Positions 1-6,822 of a DNA stretch of 15,433 nucleotides are shown here, one piece after another. Numbering within the stretch: position 1 is the stretch's first letter; each line of letters opens with the position of its first letter. Source of the DNA: Syntrophomonadaceae bacterium (lineage in GTDB: Bacteria > Bacillota > Ch66 > Ch109); assembly GCA_012512295.1 (NCBI GenBank), contig JAAZDI010000216.1, positions 1 through 15,433 on the forward strand. Direction: 5' to 3'. Position numbers and translations under genes: made by a program. A model generated the notes under the pieces. It did no database searches. It was given only the letters and a program-made list of their open reading frames with translations, and was not told the origin of the DNA.

Positions 1-89
1 AATAAACACATTCAATATACACAGAAAATAATGACAGTTTTTTAGACCAAAGTTTCTCTATATAATTAAATGATTGGCATTTCTTTCAT

Positions 90-116
90 GGGACACGGGG
101 AAAGGTTTGCTATCCC
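90..116. repeat. 27-bp REP-like palindromic repeat, copy 1
   Basis: A 27-bp unit beginning GGGACA and ending ATCCC, so its ends are inverted (GGGA/TCCC). It matches 20 of 27 positions, without gaps, with a second copy at 2920-2946 inside the 3' end of feoA. It lies in the non-coding stretch left of the DtxR gene. Short GGGACA/TCCC palindromes of this kind are common as dispersed elements in clostridial genomes. No transposase is visible here. Confidence 0.5.
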
Positions 117-131
117 GGGACCCTACTACTT

Positions 132-156
132 CAAAAAAGAGATACGGGCTGTCCCG
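132..156 (-). terminator. Possible weak terminator after the feo/dtxR operon
   Basis: Read on the minus strand, a short hairpin (CGGG, loop ACAG, CCCG at 145-156) is followed by a T-rich run ending in six T (132-144). It lies about 40 nt beyond the DtxR stop codon. The stem is only 4 bp plus a possible G-U pair, so the call is tentative. Confidence 0.35.
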
Positions 157-195
157 CTGATGTTTTTTAAGTAAAAACACGGAAAGATAGGCCAC

Positions 196-648
196 CTATT
201 CCTCAATTAGTTCTGGTTGCGCAACTTGTAAATATTCTACCAAACATTTAATTTTTTTTAAGGTTTGCTCATTTATGCTATGTTCTATTTTCTCTGTTTG
301 TTCCAATAGGTTTTCGGTTACCCCGATCAACTGGAAAAACCGCTCAATAATTTCGTGCCGTTCGATGAAATAACGTCCCAACTCCTGCCCGGACTTGGTC
401 GGTTTGATTAACCCATATTTCTCATAGTCGATATAGCCTAATTCAGCCAGTTTTTGAACCATTTTATTAGCAGATGGAGGCTGAACATTCAAGGCCCTGG
501 CCAGATCGCTCAACCTGACAAATGATTTAGACTGAGTCAAACGGCAGATCATCTCCAGGTAATCTTCCAGGCTGGGAGTTAAAGGATTGCCCTGGCTAAG
601 CAGGGCATAACCACGAACCGTATAAAACTCATCTTCATTTATCCTCAT
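196..648 (-). CDS. DtxR/MntR-family metal-dependent transcriptional regulator
   Basis: Likely the iron- or manganese-sensing repressor of the adjacent feo operon. Residues 20-80 form the winged-helix DNA-binding domain typical of DtxR proteins: the segment LTPSLEDYLEMI opens it and the recognition region has PPSANKMVQKLAELG. It is followed by the metal-binding and dimerization region (H-rich stretch ERHEIIERFF, then EKIEHSI). At about 150 residues it is the short MntR/IdeR-like form without an SH3 domain. The ATG at 646-648 is chosen because GAGGTG (655-660) lies 6 nt upstream; the GTG three codons earlier overlaps that site. It is the last gene of the feo group, about 80 bp after feoB. Family membership is clear; iron versus manganese specificity is inferred from context only. 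Confidence 0.88.
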   Translation of the reverse strand: MRINEDEFYTVRGYALLSQGNPLTPSLEDYLEMICRLTQSKSFVRLSDLARALNVQPPSANKMVQKLAELGYIDYEKYGLIKPTKSGQELGRYFIERHEIIERFFQLIGVTENLLEQTEKIEHSINEQTLKKIKCLVEYLQVAQPELIEE

Positions 649-731
649 TCTAGTCACCTCAGGCCTTGTCGTTTTTCGCCTGATATTTTCTAATTAACCG
701 CCCATGCCGCCAGGCGCAACATAAACTATAG

Positions 732-2138
732 TTAAACCAATCCCAAGGACCGTACCAACTGGGCAACTGAAAAACAGACCGTAATAGCGATTGTGGTAGG
801 TAACAGAAAGGCCATGAAAGTCCATTTAAAGCTCTTAGTTTCCTTGAAAACAGTCAGCAAGGTCGTGGCGCAAGGCCAGTGCAGCAGGGAAAACAACATC
901 ATATTGACCGCGGTTAACCAGGTCCAGCCGTTAGTAACCAAAAGCCGCCTTAATTCTTCGAGGCTTTGAAATTCAGTCATTTGCCCGACAGCCAGGTAAC
1001 TCATGATTAAAATAGGCAGCACGATTTCATTAGCCGGAAAGCCCAAAATAAAGGCTAAGAGAATAAAACCATCCAGTCCAATTAACTGTCCGAACGGATT
1101 TAGCCAGTGGGCCAAGTGACCAATGATGCTAAGCTGACCAATCTGCACGTTGCCCAAAATCCAGATCAAGGCCCCGGCTGGAGCCGCGACCACCACCGCT
1201 CGCATGAGCACGAAAATAGTGCGATCAATAATCGAACGATAGATAACGGCCCCTATCTGAGGCCGGCGATAAGGGGGCAGTTCCAAAATCAAAGCAGAAA
1301 CTTCTCCTTGAAGAATAGTTCGGGATAAACACCAGGAAGTTAGAAAAGTTACCCCGATCCCGATCAGAACCAGACCAGTGATAACAGCCGTCGCCACGAT
1401 CATCTGAGCAGAAGAAGCCAATCCTCCGGCCACAAAAATGGTGGCCATGGCCAGCAAGGTAGGAAAGCGTCCATTACAAGGAACAAAGTTGTTGGTTAAG
1501 ACAGCAATCAGCCGTTCCCTGGGGGAATCAATAATCCGGCAAGAAGTTACCCCGGCTGCGTTACAGCCAAAGCCCATACACATGGTCAAGGCCTGCTTGC
1601 CACAGGACCTGGCCTTTTTAAATAAGTTATCCAGATTAAAAGCCACTCGCGGCAAATATCCCAGGTCCTCAAGCAGAGTAAACAGAGGAAAAAAGATCGC
1701 CATCGGTGGTAACATCACCGCAACCACCCAGGCTAGAGTCTTATACATGCCCAGTACCAGCACTCCGTTCAACCAGTCCGGGGCCCCAACCTGAAGAAGC
1801 CAGGCACTCATTTTACCTTCCAAGCCAAACAGAACGGTTGCCAGCATTTCGGAAGGAATATTGGCACCCTGCAGGGTAATCCAAAAAACCAAGCCCAACA
1901 GCAGGATCATGACTGGATAACCGAGAAGGCGCGAGGTCAAGATACTGTCCACCCGGGCATCCCAGTCGCAGCTGGCTGAGAAAGGGTTCCTTACGACTAC
2001 CTCATTTGCTATTTGTGCCGCATTAGCGTAAATATCCGCTACTATCTGATCGCTTAGGTTTATTCTAGTTGAATGGCTGATCCGATTTACTTCGGTATAG
2101 ATCTGGGATAGGGTTTTTAGCGGCTCGACTTCGTTCAT
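732..2138 (-). CDS. feoB: FeoB membrane permease half (split ferrous iron transporter)
   Basis: Membrane part of the ferrous iron transporter FeoB, encoded as its own 468-residue protein. Residues 1-70 are a soluble lead-in resembling the end of the FeoB cytosolic linker. The rest is a run of hydrophobic helices with the FeoB 'gate' signatures: GFGCNAAGV and NNFVPCNGRFP in the first gate, and GFPANEIVLP in the second. The gene overlaps the GTPase gene by four bases (ATGA at 2135-2138) and has its own site, GGAGG, 7 nt before the ATG. This shows that the split is genuine and not a sequencing frameshift. It should act with the 2135-2902 product to import Fe(II) across the cytoplasmic membrane. 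Confidence 0.9.
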   Translation of the reverse strand: MNEVEPLKTLSQIYTEVNRISHSTRINLSDQIVADIYANAAQIANEVVVRNPFSASCDWDARVDSILTSRLLGYPVMILLLGLVFWITLQGANIPSEMLATVLFGLEGKMSAWLLQVGAPDWLNGVLVLGMYKTLAWVVAVMLPPMAIFFPLFTLLEDLGYLPRVAFNLDNLFKKARSCGKQALTMCMGFGCNAAGVTSCRIIDSPRERLIAVLTNNFVPCNGRFPTLLAMATIFVAGGLASSAQMIVATAVITGLVLIGIGVTFLTSWCLSRTILQGEVSALILELPPYRRPQIGAVIYRSIIDRTIFVLMRAVVVAAPAGALIWILGNVQIGQLSIIGHLAHWLNPFGQLIGLDGFILLAFILGFPANEIVLPILIMSYLAVGQMTEFQSLEELRRLLVTNGWTWLTAVNMMLFSLLHWPCATTLLTVFKETKSFKWTFMAFLLPTTIAITVCFSVAQLVRSLGLV

Positions 2139-2902
2139 ATCACTGCCTCCAGGTGCTGATCAAAACTTATTTCTGAACTCGTTCCTATACACAACTGAGG
2201 ATTAAAGTGTTGCACTATTTTTTCAATAAACGCCCGGTCGCTGTCCAACAAACGAAGGGCCAGCCAGCGAGGGTTAATGGCGGTACCGACTAGCCGTTGT
2301 ACTTGGGGGATGAGGAATGCGACTATTTCTTCCACTTCTTGGGAATAAACAACTTGTCGCGGTTGATTAGTTCCGGGGTCTTCAATTCTGGCCGCCACAG
2401 CCTCAAGTAATTCATCCAGTCCTTGACCGGTTCGAGCGACTGTCCCAATGGCTGGAACTCCCAACCTTTTGCTCAAACCTTCTAGGTCAACGTAAATATT
2501 GTTTTTTTTCGCTTCATCTAACAGATTGACACAGATTACTACCCGTGGGGTGATTTCCAAAACTTGCAAAGCGAGATTTAGATTACGTTCCAGGGAAGAG
2601 GCGGCCAGAACGACAATGGTCAGGTCCGGCTGCCCAAAACAGATAAAGTCGCGGGCGATTTCCTCTTCCACCGAACGAGCTAATAAGGAATAGGTCCCCG
2701 GCAGGTCAACCAGCAAAAAAGATTTATTCTTATAACTAAAGGTTCCCCGGGCGTTATTCACTGTTTTGCCTGGCCAGTTGCCCGTATGTTGGCGCAGTCC
2801 GGTTAAAGCATTAAAAATCGTACTCTTACCCACATTAGGGTTGCCGGCCAGAGCAACAACATGGGGACGGTTCTTGTGGCCGGTAAACAATTTTATGTCC
2901 AT
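2135..2902 (-). CDS. feoB: FeoB GTPase half (split ferrous iron transporter)
   Basis: Cytosolic G-protein part of FeoB, 255 residues. The GTPase motifs are in order: G1 GNPNVGKS (residues 20-27), switch I region around GNWPGKTV (41-48), G3 DLPG (66-69), and G4 VNLLDEA (125-131), a variant of the usual N-x-x-D. The remaining residues (about 165-250) fit the helical GDI-like spacer. No transmembrane segment is present. A complete FeoB would continue into the permease, which here is the overlapping next gene. It starts one nucleotide after feoA ends, so the three genes are almost certainly translated from one messenger. The two FeoB pieces presumably assemble as a complex. Confidence 0.9.
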   Translation of the reverse strand: MDIKLFTGHKNRPHVVALAGNPNVGKSTIFNALTGLRQHTGNWPGKTVNNARGTFSYKNKSFLLVDLPGTYSLLARSVEEEIARDFICFGQPDLTIVVLAASSLERNLNLALQVLEITPRVVICVNLLDEAKKNNIYVDLEGLSKRLGVPAIGTVARTGQGLDELLEAVAARIEDPGTNQPRQVVYSQEVEEIVAFLIPQVQRLVGTAINPRWLALRLLDSDRAFIEKIVQHFNPQLCIGTSSEISFDQHLEAVI

Positions 2903-2903
2903 G

Positions 2904-3203
2904 CTACCCCTCTTTTCCCGGGACAGGGGGACTGGTTTCTGGTCCCATTTTGAGTTGATAGACTGCTATCTGATCGGTACTCTCCCGGCGCAAAGCAATG
3001 GTGGTTCCCCTTACCCGATAGGCAGTCGGGTCGCCAGATGGGCTTTGGCGAAGGCATTCAACAAAAGTTCCCGGAACCATCCCCAAATCTAGCACCCGCC
3101 GTCGCAGCAGACCGTTTAGATTAAGGCTGGCAATTACGCCGGTAGCTCCAACTGGAATATCGGATAAAGGTATAGCTTTTTGCGTTTTTGTAAAATGATC
3201 CAT
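2904..3203 (-). CDS. feoA: FeoA, ferrous iron transport accessory protein
   Basis: Small cytosolic SH3-like protein that supports FeoB. The FeoA core is visible: IPLSDIPVGATGVIASL, then RRRVLDLGMVPGT, then YRVRGTTIALRRE. The ATG at 3201-3203 is chosen because GGTGG lies about 8 nt upstream; an in-frame GTG four codons earlier overlaps that site. The last ~13 residues, rich in proline and glycine, lie beyond the usual FeoA end and are encoded by a palindromic repeat (2920-2946), so this tail is probably an acquired extension. It is the first gene of the feo operon and sits just after a hairpin with a T run (3256-3279) that could attenuate or insulate it. No Fur or DtxR operator was recognised. 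Confidence 0.88.
   Translation of the reverse strand: MDHFTKTQKAIPLSDIPVGATGVIASLNLNGLLRRRVLDLGMVPGTFVECLRQSPSGDPTAYRVRGTTIALRRESTDQIAVYQLKMGPETSPPVPGKEG
2920..2946. repeat. 27-bp REP-like palindromic repeat, copy 2 (inside feoA 3' end)
   Basis: A gap-free 27-bp match (20/27) to the unit at 90-116, beginning GGGACA and ending GTCCC. It lies within the feoA reading frame and encodes part of its proline-rich C-terminal tail without breaking the frame. Confidence 0.5.
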
Positions 3204-3255
3204 AATTCTGCCCACCTTCCATACCTTCCTTAGCTAGTAACAGATATAGTGATAG

Positions 3256-3279
3256 AAAAAAGTTAGCTTCGGCTAACTT
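3256..3279 (-). terminator. Intrinsic terminator or attenuator upstream of feoA
   Basis: Perfect 8-bp stem (AAGTTAGC / GCTAACTT, 3260-3267 and 3272-3279) around a 4-nt loop. Read on the minus strand it is followed by a run of T (3256-3261). It lies about 55 bp before the feoA start. It may end transcription coming from the right or, if the feo promoter is further right, act as an attenuator in the feoA leader. Confidence 0.7.
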
Positions 3280-3309
3280 CTGTAAACACCTGATTTATAA
3301 TATGAATAT

Positions 3310-3342
3310 AAAAAAAATTTGCTACTTCAGCGTTGAAGTAGC
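3310..3342 (-). terminator. Intrinsic terminator after the alkylation-repair remnant
   Basis: Perfect 9-bp stem GCTACTTCA / TGAAGTAGC (3321-3329 and 3334-3342) with a 4-nt loop. On the minus strand it is followed by AAA and then eight T (3310-3317). It sits 7 bp beyond the stop codon of the degenerate gene at 3349. Confidence 0.85.
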
Positions 3343-3348
3343 AGTGGG

Positions 3349-3561
3349 TTATCTATTTTTCATTGCTTCTTTTTTCTTCTCAATGGGCATTTTCTCTATG
3401 GCATATGTTTAGGCAGTTCTTGGCATTATTTCTTTCTTACTTAGTACATACCGATACACATCTTCTTCATACTTATTGCACGTAGACTTTAACAGCCAGC
3501 CATAACCTTTTCGAACCAGATCGTCCGTGGCAAAGCTATCCGCTCCGTCCTTCTCTCCCTT
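3349..3561 (-). pseudogene. DNA alkylation repair protein, C-terminal remnant
   Basis: Read on the minus strand, this stretch gives DDLVRKGYGWLLKS, then a segment ending KKEIMPRTA, a TAA stop (in place of a leucine codon by comparison with the family), then TYAIEKMPIEKKKEAM and a final stop. This is the C-terminal signature of the AlkD-like DNA alkylation repair family (HEAT-like repeats, removes alkylated bases). The N-terminal two-thirds are not found upstream in any frame. The gene is therefore both truncated and interrupted by an in-frame stop. Family recognition is from memory of the MPRTALRYAIEK motif. Confidence 0.7.
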
Positions 3562-3838
3562 ACTTGATCAACCTCGGGTATGAATTTAACACTTTTATAA
3601 TCGCCCTAATCTTATGTGATCTCGTCGGATAAAACAGGTAACGCAAGGGGCTACCCGGAACTAACTCGGCGAAAGCACTATTAATCTCCTTTTTTGACCG
3701 GGCATTAAGATACTCAGTTATAACTTTATTTGATCCTACCCGACGGGCATAGGAACTGTTTGCGAGGGTTATTAAAGTTTTTCTCCATTCAGACTTCAAA
3801 ATACTCTCCGTTCCTTTCTTGATGGACAAATATCCCAA
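3560..3838 (-). CDS. Doubtful small ORF, no family recognised
   Basis: An open frame of up to 92 codons beginning at a TTG, with no recognisable domain or membrane segment. It is basic (many K and R) and contains a WRKT and an SYARRVGSNK stretch. Upstream of the TTG there is no good ribosome binding site; a GGAG lies shortly before an internal TTG about 14 codons in. It ends where the alkylation-repair remnant begins, in a different frame. It could be a small hypothetical gene, a fragment of a decayed gene, or chance. Confidence 0.25.
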   Translation of the reverse strand: MGYLSIKKGTESILKSEWRKTLITLANSSYARRVGSNKVITEYLNARSKKEINSAFAELVPGSPLRYLFYPTRSHKIRAIIKVLNSYPRLIK

Positions 3839-3897
3839 AAGAATTCCTGTATCATTGATTATTTACCCCGGTCAGAGGAATCTCCACAGGCTGAAAA

Positions 3898-4548
3898 CTA
3901 TAAAGCAATCACCTTACTAGCACCCTTGATGATTTCTAAGATACTGTACATATTAGTAATGACCCCAACCTTTAATTGATCCTGCAAATTGAAGAAATTC
4001 AGACAGGTCCCGCAGGAGTAAATTTCAATCCCCTCGTTCGCTAAATACTCTAGATGCTCCAGCGAATCCGAACCTTCGCAAGTCAAATAAACACCGCGGT
4101 TTAAGAAAATCAATGCCTTTATCCCCTCTGGCAGTTCCCGCAGGGTGTATAAAAAGCTCTTCATTAAGGCCTGTCCCAGTTCGCGATTGCCTGCCCCCAA
4201 AACATCATCTTTGATCAGGATTACAATTCCCGTCTCCGCGCCTGGCAGACAACCGCAGCCAGATGAGGCCAACGAAGTTAACGGCTGCTCGTGAATCAAG
4301 GCATTCGAAGGCTGATTTTCCTGATTACCGGCAGATTCGCCTTTATTAATTAAAATTTGGAATTCAGTCCCGTTTTCTGTAACTTCCGTAAACAAGCCCA
4401 GACTCTGGGCTAGTTTACAAACATTATCCCGGGCAATTGGGTTATCGACCCGAACCAACAGGGGTTCTGCCGAGGATTCCAGCCAGGTTTTTCGGGTCAG
4501 AATTACCGGTTGGGGGCAAGCTAAACCCCGGGCATCCACTTCGCGCAT
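3898..4548 (-). CDS. yedF: YedF-type selenium-metabolism sulfurtransferase-like protein
   Basis: Two-domain cytosolic protein of about 216 residues. Residues 1-70 are a TusA/SirA-like domain with the signature DARGLACPQPVI, Cys11 being the expected persulfide- or selenide-carrying residue. After a linker containing SSGCGCLPG, residues 105-216 form a DsrE/DsrF-like domain with GIVILIKDDVLGAGNRELG and the cysteine pair in YSCGTCLNFF. This fusion is the architecture of the YedF family, found in selenium-using organisms and thought to handle reduced selenium; its exact reaction is not established. ATG 4546-4548 is preferred: AAGGTG lies 6 nt upstream, while a GTG three codons earlier overlaps that site. 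No selD or selA gene lies in the window. Confidence 0.85.
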   Translation of the reverse strand: MREVDARGLACPQPVILTRKTWLESSAEPLLVRVDNPIARDNVCKLAQSLGLFTEVTENGTEFQILINKGESAGNQENQPSNALIHEQPLTSLASSGCGCLPGAETGIVILIKDDVLGAGNRELGQALMKSFLYTLRELPEGIKALIFLNRGVYLTCEGSDSLEHLEYLANEGIEIYSCGTCLNFFNLQDQLKVGVITNMYSILEIIKGASKVIAL

Positions 4549-4734
4549 GAAACGCACCTTCTTTCTTTACGTTGGTTTATCGCCCAAAAACGCAGAGCAA
4601 TTTGCGTATTCGCGCTAATCATTAACCCGAAGCAAGATCTCCTAACTAATATATTCGACTTAGCAAGCATCAATCCTCTACGGTATATATTACGAAAAAT
4701 CATAAGCTTTGTTTATCACATAACCGCTAACTTG

Positions 4735-4766
4735 AAAAACCGCCCATTTAATGACAAAGAGCGGTT
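4735..4766 (-). terminator. Probable terminator between the thioredoxin-like gene and yedF
   Basis: On the minus strand an 8-bp stem AACCGCTC / GGGCGGTT (with one U-G pair) encloses a 13-nt loop and runs into TTTTTC. It lies between the stop of the 4941-5276 gene and the yedF start, so these two genes probably have separate transcripts. Confidence 0.5.
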
Positions 4767-4790
4767 CTATATTCTCCAGCTTATTTTAAC

Positions 4791-4902
4791 CAGTGAACTC
4801 GTTCTGCTTCGCTGAACAACGAAGCTTCAGATGGAGACTCTACGCCACCTGAAGTTTCAAAAAGATAACCCCTACTTATACAAGTGAGAGTCTTTAGAGC
4901 AG
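4791..4902 (+). repeat. Structured ~110-bp dispersed repeat, copy R1
   Basis: First of three related copies (others 5297-5406 and, inverted, 14874-14986). Shared features in order: AGTGAACTCGTTC, a small hairpin around GCTTCGC, a larger hairpin with arms CTTCAGATGG and CCACCTGAAG, then a short third stem around CTTATACAAG, then GAGTCTTT. In this copy the loop of the large hairpin contains AGACTCT, which is perfectly complementary to AGAGTCT near the 3' end. It fills most of the 4767-4940 gap. No ORF lies in it. Confidence 0.75.
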
Positions 4903-4940
4903 ATATAAAATGCTTTTGCTCTAGACGATGCCCTTAAGGC

Positions 4941-5276
4941 CTAAAGTTTTTCTATCAACTCTTTGATCTTCTCCACGCTAATGCCACCGGCCATCCGGGG
5001 CTCTCCCTTAATGAAGACAAAGGGAAACCGATAACCATTACGCAATAAAGGCCACAATTGAGCATACTCTTGAATCCCTTTATCTTTAGTATCAATAAAC
5101 TTAACCTCAACCCCAGCCCCAAAACTTTGCGCTAATTCTCTTGCGAGTACCGCAGTGGTTTCTGCTACAGACTCCGCGGGTCCGCAACTACCCTCAGCAC
5201 TGCACCCCGAACAGGAACAGCAACCACCAATCGAGGCTCCATCATAGACTTCGACCAAAATCTTTTCTTGACTCAT
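4941..5276 (-). CDS. Cysteine-rich small thioredoxin-like protein
   Basis: About 111 residues. After a beta-strand-like start (KILVEVYDGA) comes a cysteine cluster, GGCCSCSGCSAEGSCGP (five Cys within 13 residues). It is followed by an amphipathic helix, a strand VEVKFIDTKD, and a C-terminal segment FPFVFIKGEPRMAGGISVEKI, whose layout resembles the end of a thioredoxin fold. The usual CxxC is replaced by the cluster, so metal, persulfide or selenium binding is as plausible as disulfide exchange. I recognise the pattern from small uncharacterised clostridial proteins but cannot name a function. AAGGAG lies 10 nt before the ATG at 5274-5276 and 7 nt before the TTG just ahead of it, so either may be used. 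It is flanked by two direct repeat copies (R1, R2). Confidence 0.75.
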   Translation of the reverse strand: MSQEKILVEVYDGASIGGCCSCSGCSAEGSCGPAESVAETTAVLARELAQSFGAGVEVKFIDTKDKGIQEYAQLWPLLRNGYRFPFVFIKGEPRMAGGISVEKIKELIEKL

Positions 5277-5296
5277 CAATAATTAACTCCTTCCAT

Positions 5297-5406
5297 AGTG
5301 AACTCGTTCAGCTTCGCTGAAGACTGGGGCTTCAGATGAAGACTCTACTCCATCTGGAATTTAAACAAGGTGACCCGACTGATAACAGTGGGAGGCCTTG
5401 ATTCAG
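5297..5406 (+). repeat. Structured ~110-bp dispersed repeat, copy R2
   Basis: Same orientation as R1 and clearly homologous from AGTGAACTCGTTCAGC through to GATTCAG. The large hairpin is kept with changed bases (CAGATG pairs CATCTG, where R1 has an A-C mismatch) and the third stem is ACTG / CAGT. Just after it is a perfect palindrome with arms TCAAGT and ACTTGA (5408-5421). It starts about 20 bp upstream of the thioredoxin-like gene, in antisense orientation to it. Confidence 0.75.
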
Positions 5407-5603
5407 GTCAAGTAGACTTGAATCTACTTTATAACCTTTATAACCCTAGTATGACAGTCTTGCCTGGTCAGGTCAATAACCGCATCGACTCGGAAATCAC
5501 GAACCGAAAAAGCGGGTTATCCTGAGCGAAGGGAAGAATCCAAGTTATGTCCTTACGGCACGGCCGGTTAGTAGCAAAGTATTACACTTAAAAAAAGAGA
5601 TGG
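5407..5603. other. Intergenic stretch between R2 and carbamate kinase
   Basis: No convincing gene. It holds the palindrome at 5408-5421 and a segment (about 5515-5541) containing ATCCTGAGCGAAGGGAAG. That segment resembles a GC-rich dispersed sequence seen in many bacteria, but no second copy lies in the window. No clear terminator for the carbamate kinase gene was found here. Confidence 0.4.
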
Positions 5604-6545
5604 TTACTGGACAATATACGTTCCACCTCGTCGTTGCAAAGCTTTTCCTAATTCACTGGCCGAAGTAACCAGCACCTCTTTGCCCCCTGCTTCAATGAAT
5701 TTTATGGAAGCTGCTATTTTCGGTCCCATACTGCCGGGCGGAAACTGCCCTTCGGCCATGTACTTTCGAGCCTCACTAACCGTCATCGTATCCAGGTTTT
5801 GCATGTTCGGTTTGCCAAAATTGATGGAAACCTGCGGCACTCCAGTCAGAATTATATAAAGATCTGCCCCAATTTCCTGAGCTAACAGGCTTGAAGCGTA
5901 ATCCTTATCAATAACCGCCTCTACTCCTTTTATCTCATTATTTTTCAGTATAACCGGAATTCCTCCGCCGCCGCAGGCAATGACAATATTATGATTCTGA
6001 ACCATTTGTTGAATAACTTTCTTCTCCAGGATGTCGATGGGTATCGGGGAAGGGACTACTCGCCGGTAACCACGACCACTGTCTTCAACTATTTGCCAGC
6101 CTTTTTCTTGAGCCATCCGCCGGGCATATTCCTCGCTAAAAAAAGGCCCAATGGGCTTGGTCGGTCTTAGAAACGCCGGGTCGTTTCCGTCCACTACCAC
6201 CGTAGTCATCACTGTGGCAACTTCCTTGTTCAGCCCCAGCTTTTCACACTCCTTACGCAAAGCATTAGTCAGCATAAAACCAATTGACCCTTGAGTGCAA
6301 GCAACACAGGTATATAAGGGCAAAGGGGGCACCTCGTCAGCCGCCCGTTCTACTTGAATAAGCATATTTCCCACCTGGGGACCATTGCCGTGGACAACCA
6401 CTAATTCGTAACCATTCCGCACAATTTCAATAATTGCGGCACTAGCTTCCGAGGCGTTGATCTCCTGCTCTTCGATTGTTCCTACTTGATGCTCCGGATG
6501 AAGGGCGTTTCCACCAAAGGCGACTACAGCGATCTTGTTCTCCAT
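5604..6545 (-). CDS. arcC: Carbamate kinase
   Basis: Cytosolic enzyme of 313 residues, the normal length, that interconverts carbamoyl phosphate + ADP and carbamate + ATP. In anaerobes it usually makes ATP from arginine, citrulline or purine breakdown. Family signatures: VVAFGGNAL near the N-terminus, VVHGNGPQVG (substrate loop), VPSPIP, IACGGGGIPV, VIDKDYASSLLA (nucleotide site lysine and aspartate) and FPPGSMGPKI near the C-terminus. ATG 6543-6545 is preceded by GGGAG. It stands alone: no arginine deiminase, ornithine carbamoyltransferase or purine genes are beside it, so the source of carbamoyl phosphate cannot be told. Confidence 0.95.
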   Translation of the reverse strand: MENKIAVVAFGGNALHPEHQVGTIEEQEINASEASAAIIEIVRNGYELVVVHGNGPQVGNMLIQVERAADEVPPLPLYTCVACTQGSIGFMLTNALRKECEKLGLNKEVATVMTTVVVDGNDPAFLRPTKPIGPFFSEEYARRMAQEKGWQIVEDSGRGYRRVVPSPIPIDILEKKVIQQMVQNHNIVIACGGGGIPVILKNNEIKGVEAVIDKDYASSLLAQEIGADLYIILTGVPQVSINFGKPNMQNLDTMTVSEARKYMAEGQFPPGSMGPKIAASIKFIEAGGKEVLVTSASELGKALQRRGGTYIVQ

Positions 6546-6744
6546 ATACTCTCTCCCTTATCTAGTAAAATATTATCTAAAGGGCACTCCTTCTTAATCT
6601 GAGTAAATCCTAATCATAGTAAGCTATTACGTATTGAGCTAGCACCAGAAAGGAATTCAGCATGCCCGAAAAGTATTTATTCTTCAATATACGACAAACT
6701 CCTTCTTAAAACAACAAATTTTTTCAAATTAAAGCCAAAAAAAT

Positions 6745-6796
6745 TAAAAAAATGTAAAAAGGCCTTCTCTAAGTCAACCGACTTATCGAAGGCCTT
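6745..6796 (-). terminator. Strong intrinsic terminator after the PAS histidine kinase
   Basis: On the minus strand a 9-bp outer stem (GAAGGCC-type arms at 6759-6767 and 6788-6796) and a 6-bp inner stem TAAGTC / GACTTA around a 4-nt loop are followed by TTTTT and further T tracts. It lies about 27 bp past the kinase stop codon. Confidence 0.9.
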
Positions 6797-6822
6797 CTCC
6801 AAATGGTAACCCAATCGCTTAA

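Noticed and set aside
4521..4703. 60-codon minus-strand frame upstream of yedF
   Set aside because: It overlaps the yedF start in another frame, has no good ribosome binding site and no recognisable sequence; most likely chance.
5515..5541. ATCCTGAGCGAAGGGAAG-like segment
   Set aside because: It resembles a dispersed sequence seen in many bacteria, but only one copy is present here, so no repeat can be claimed.
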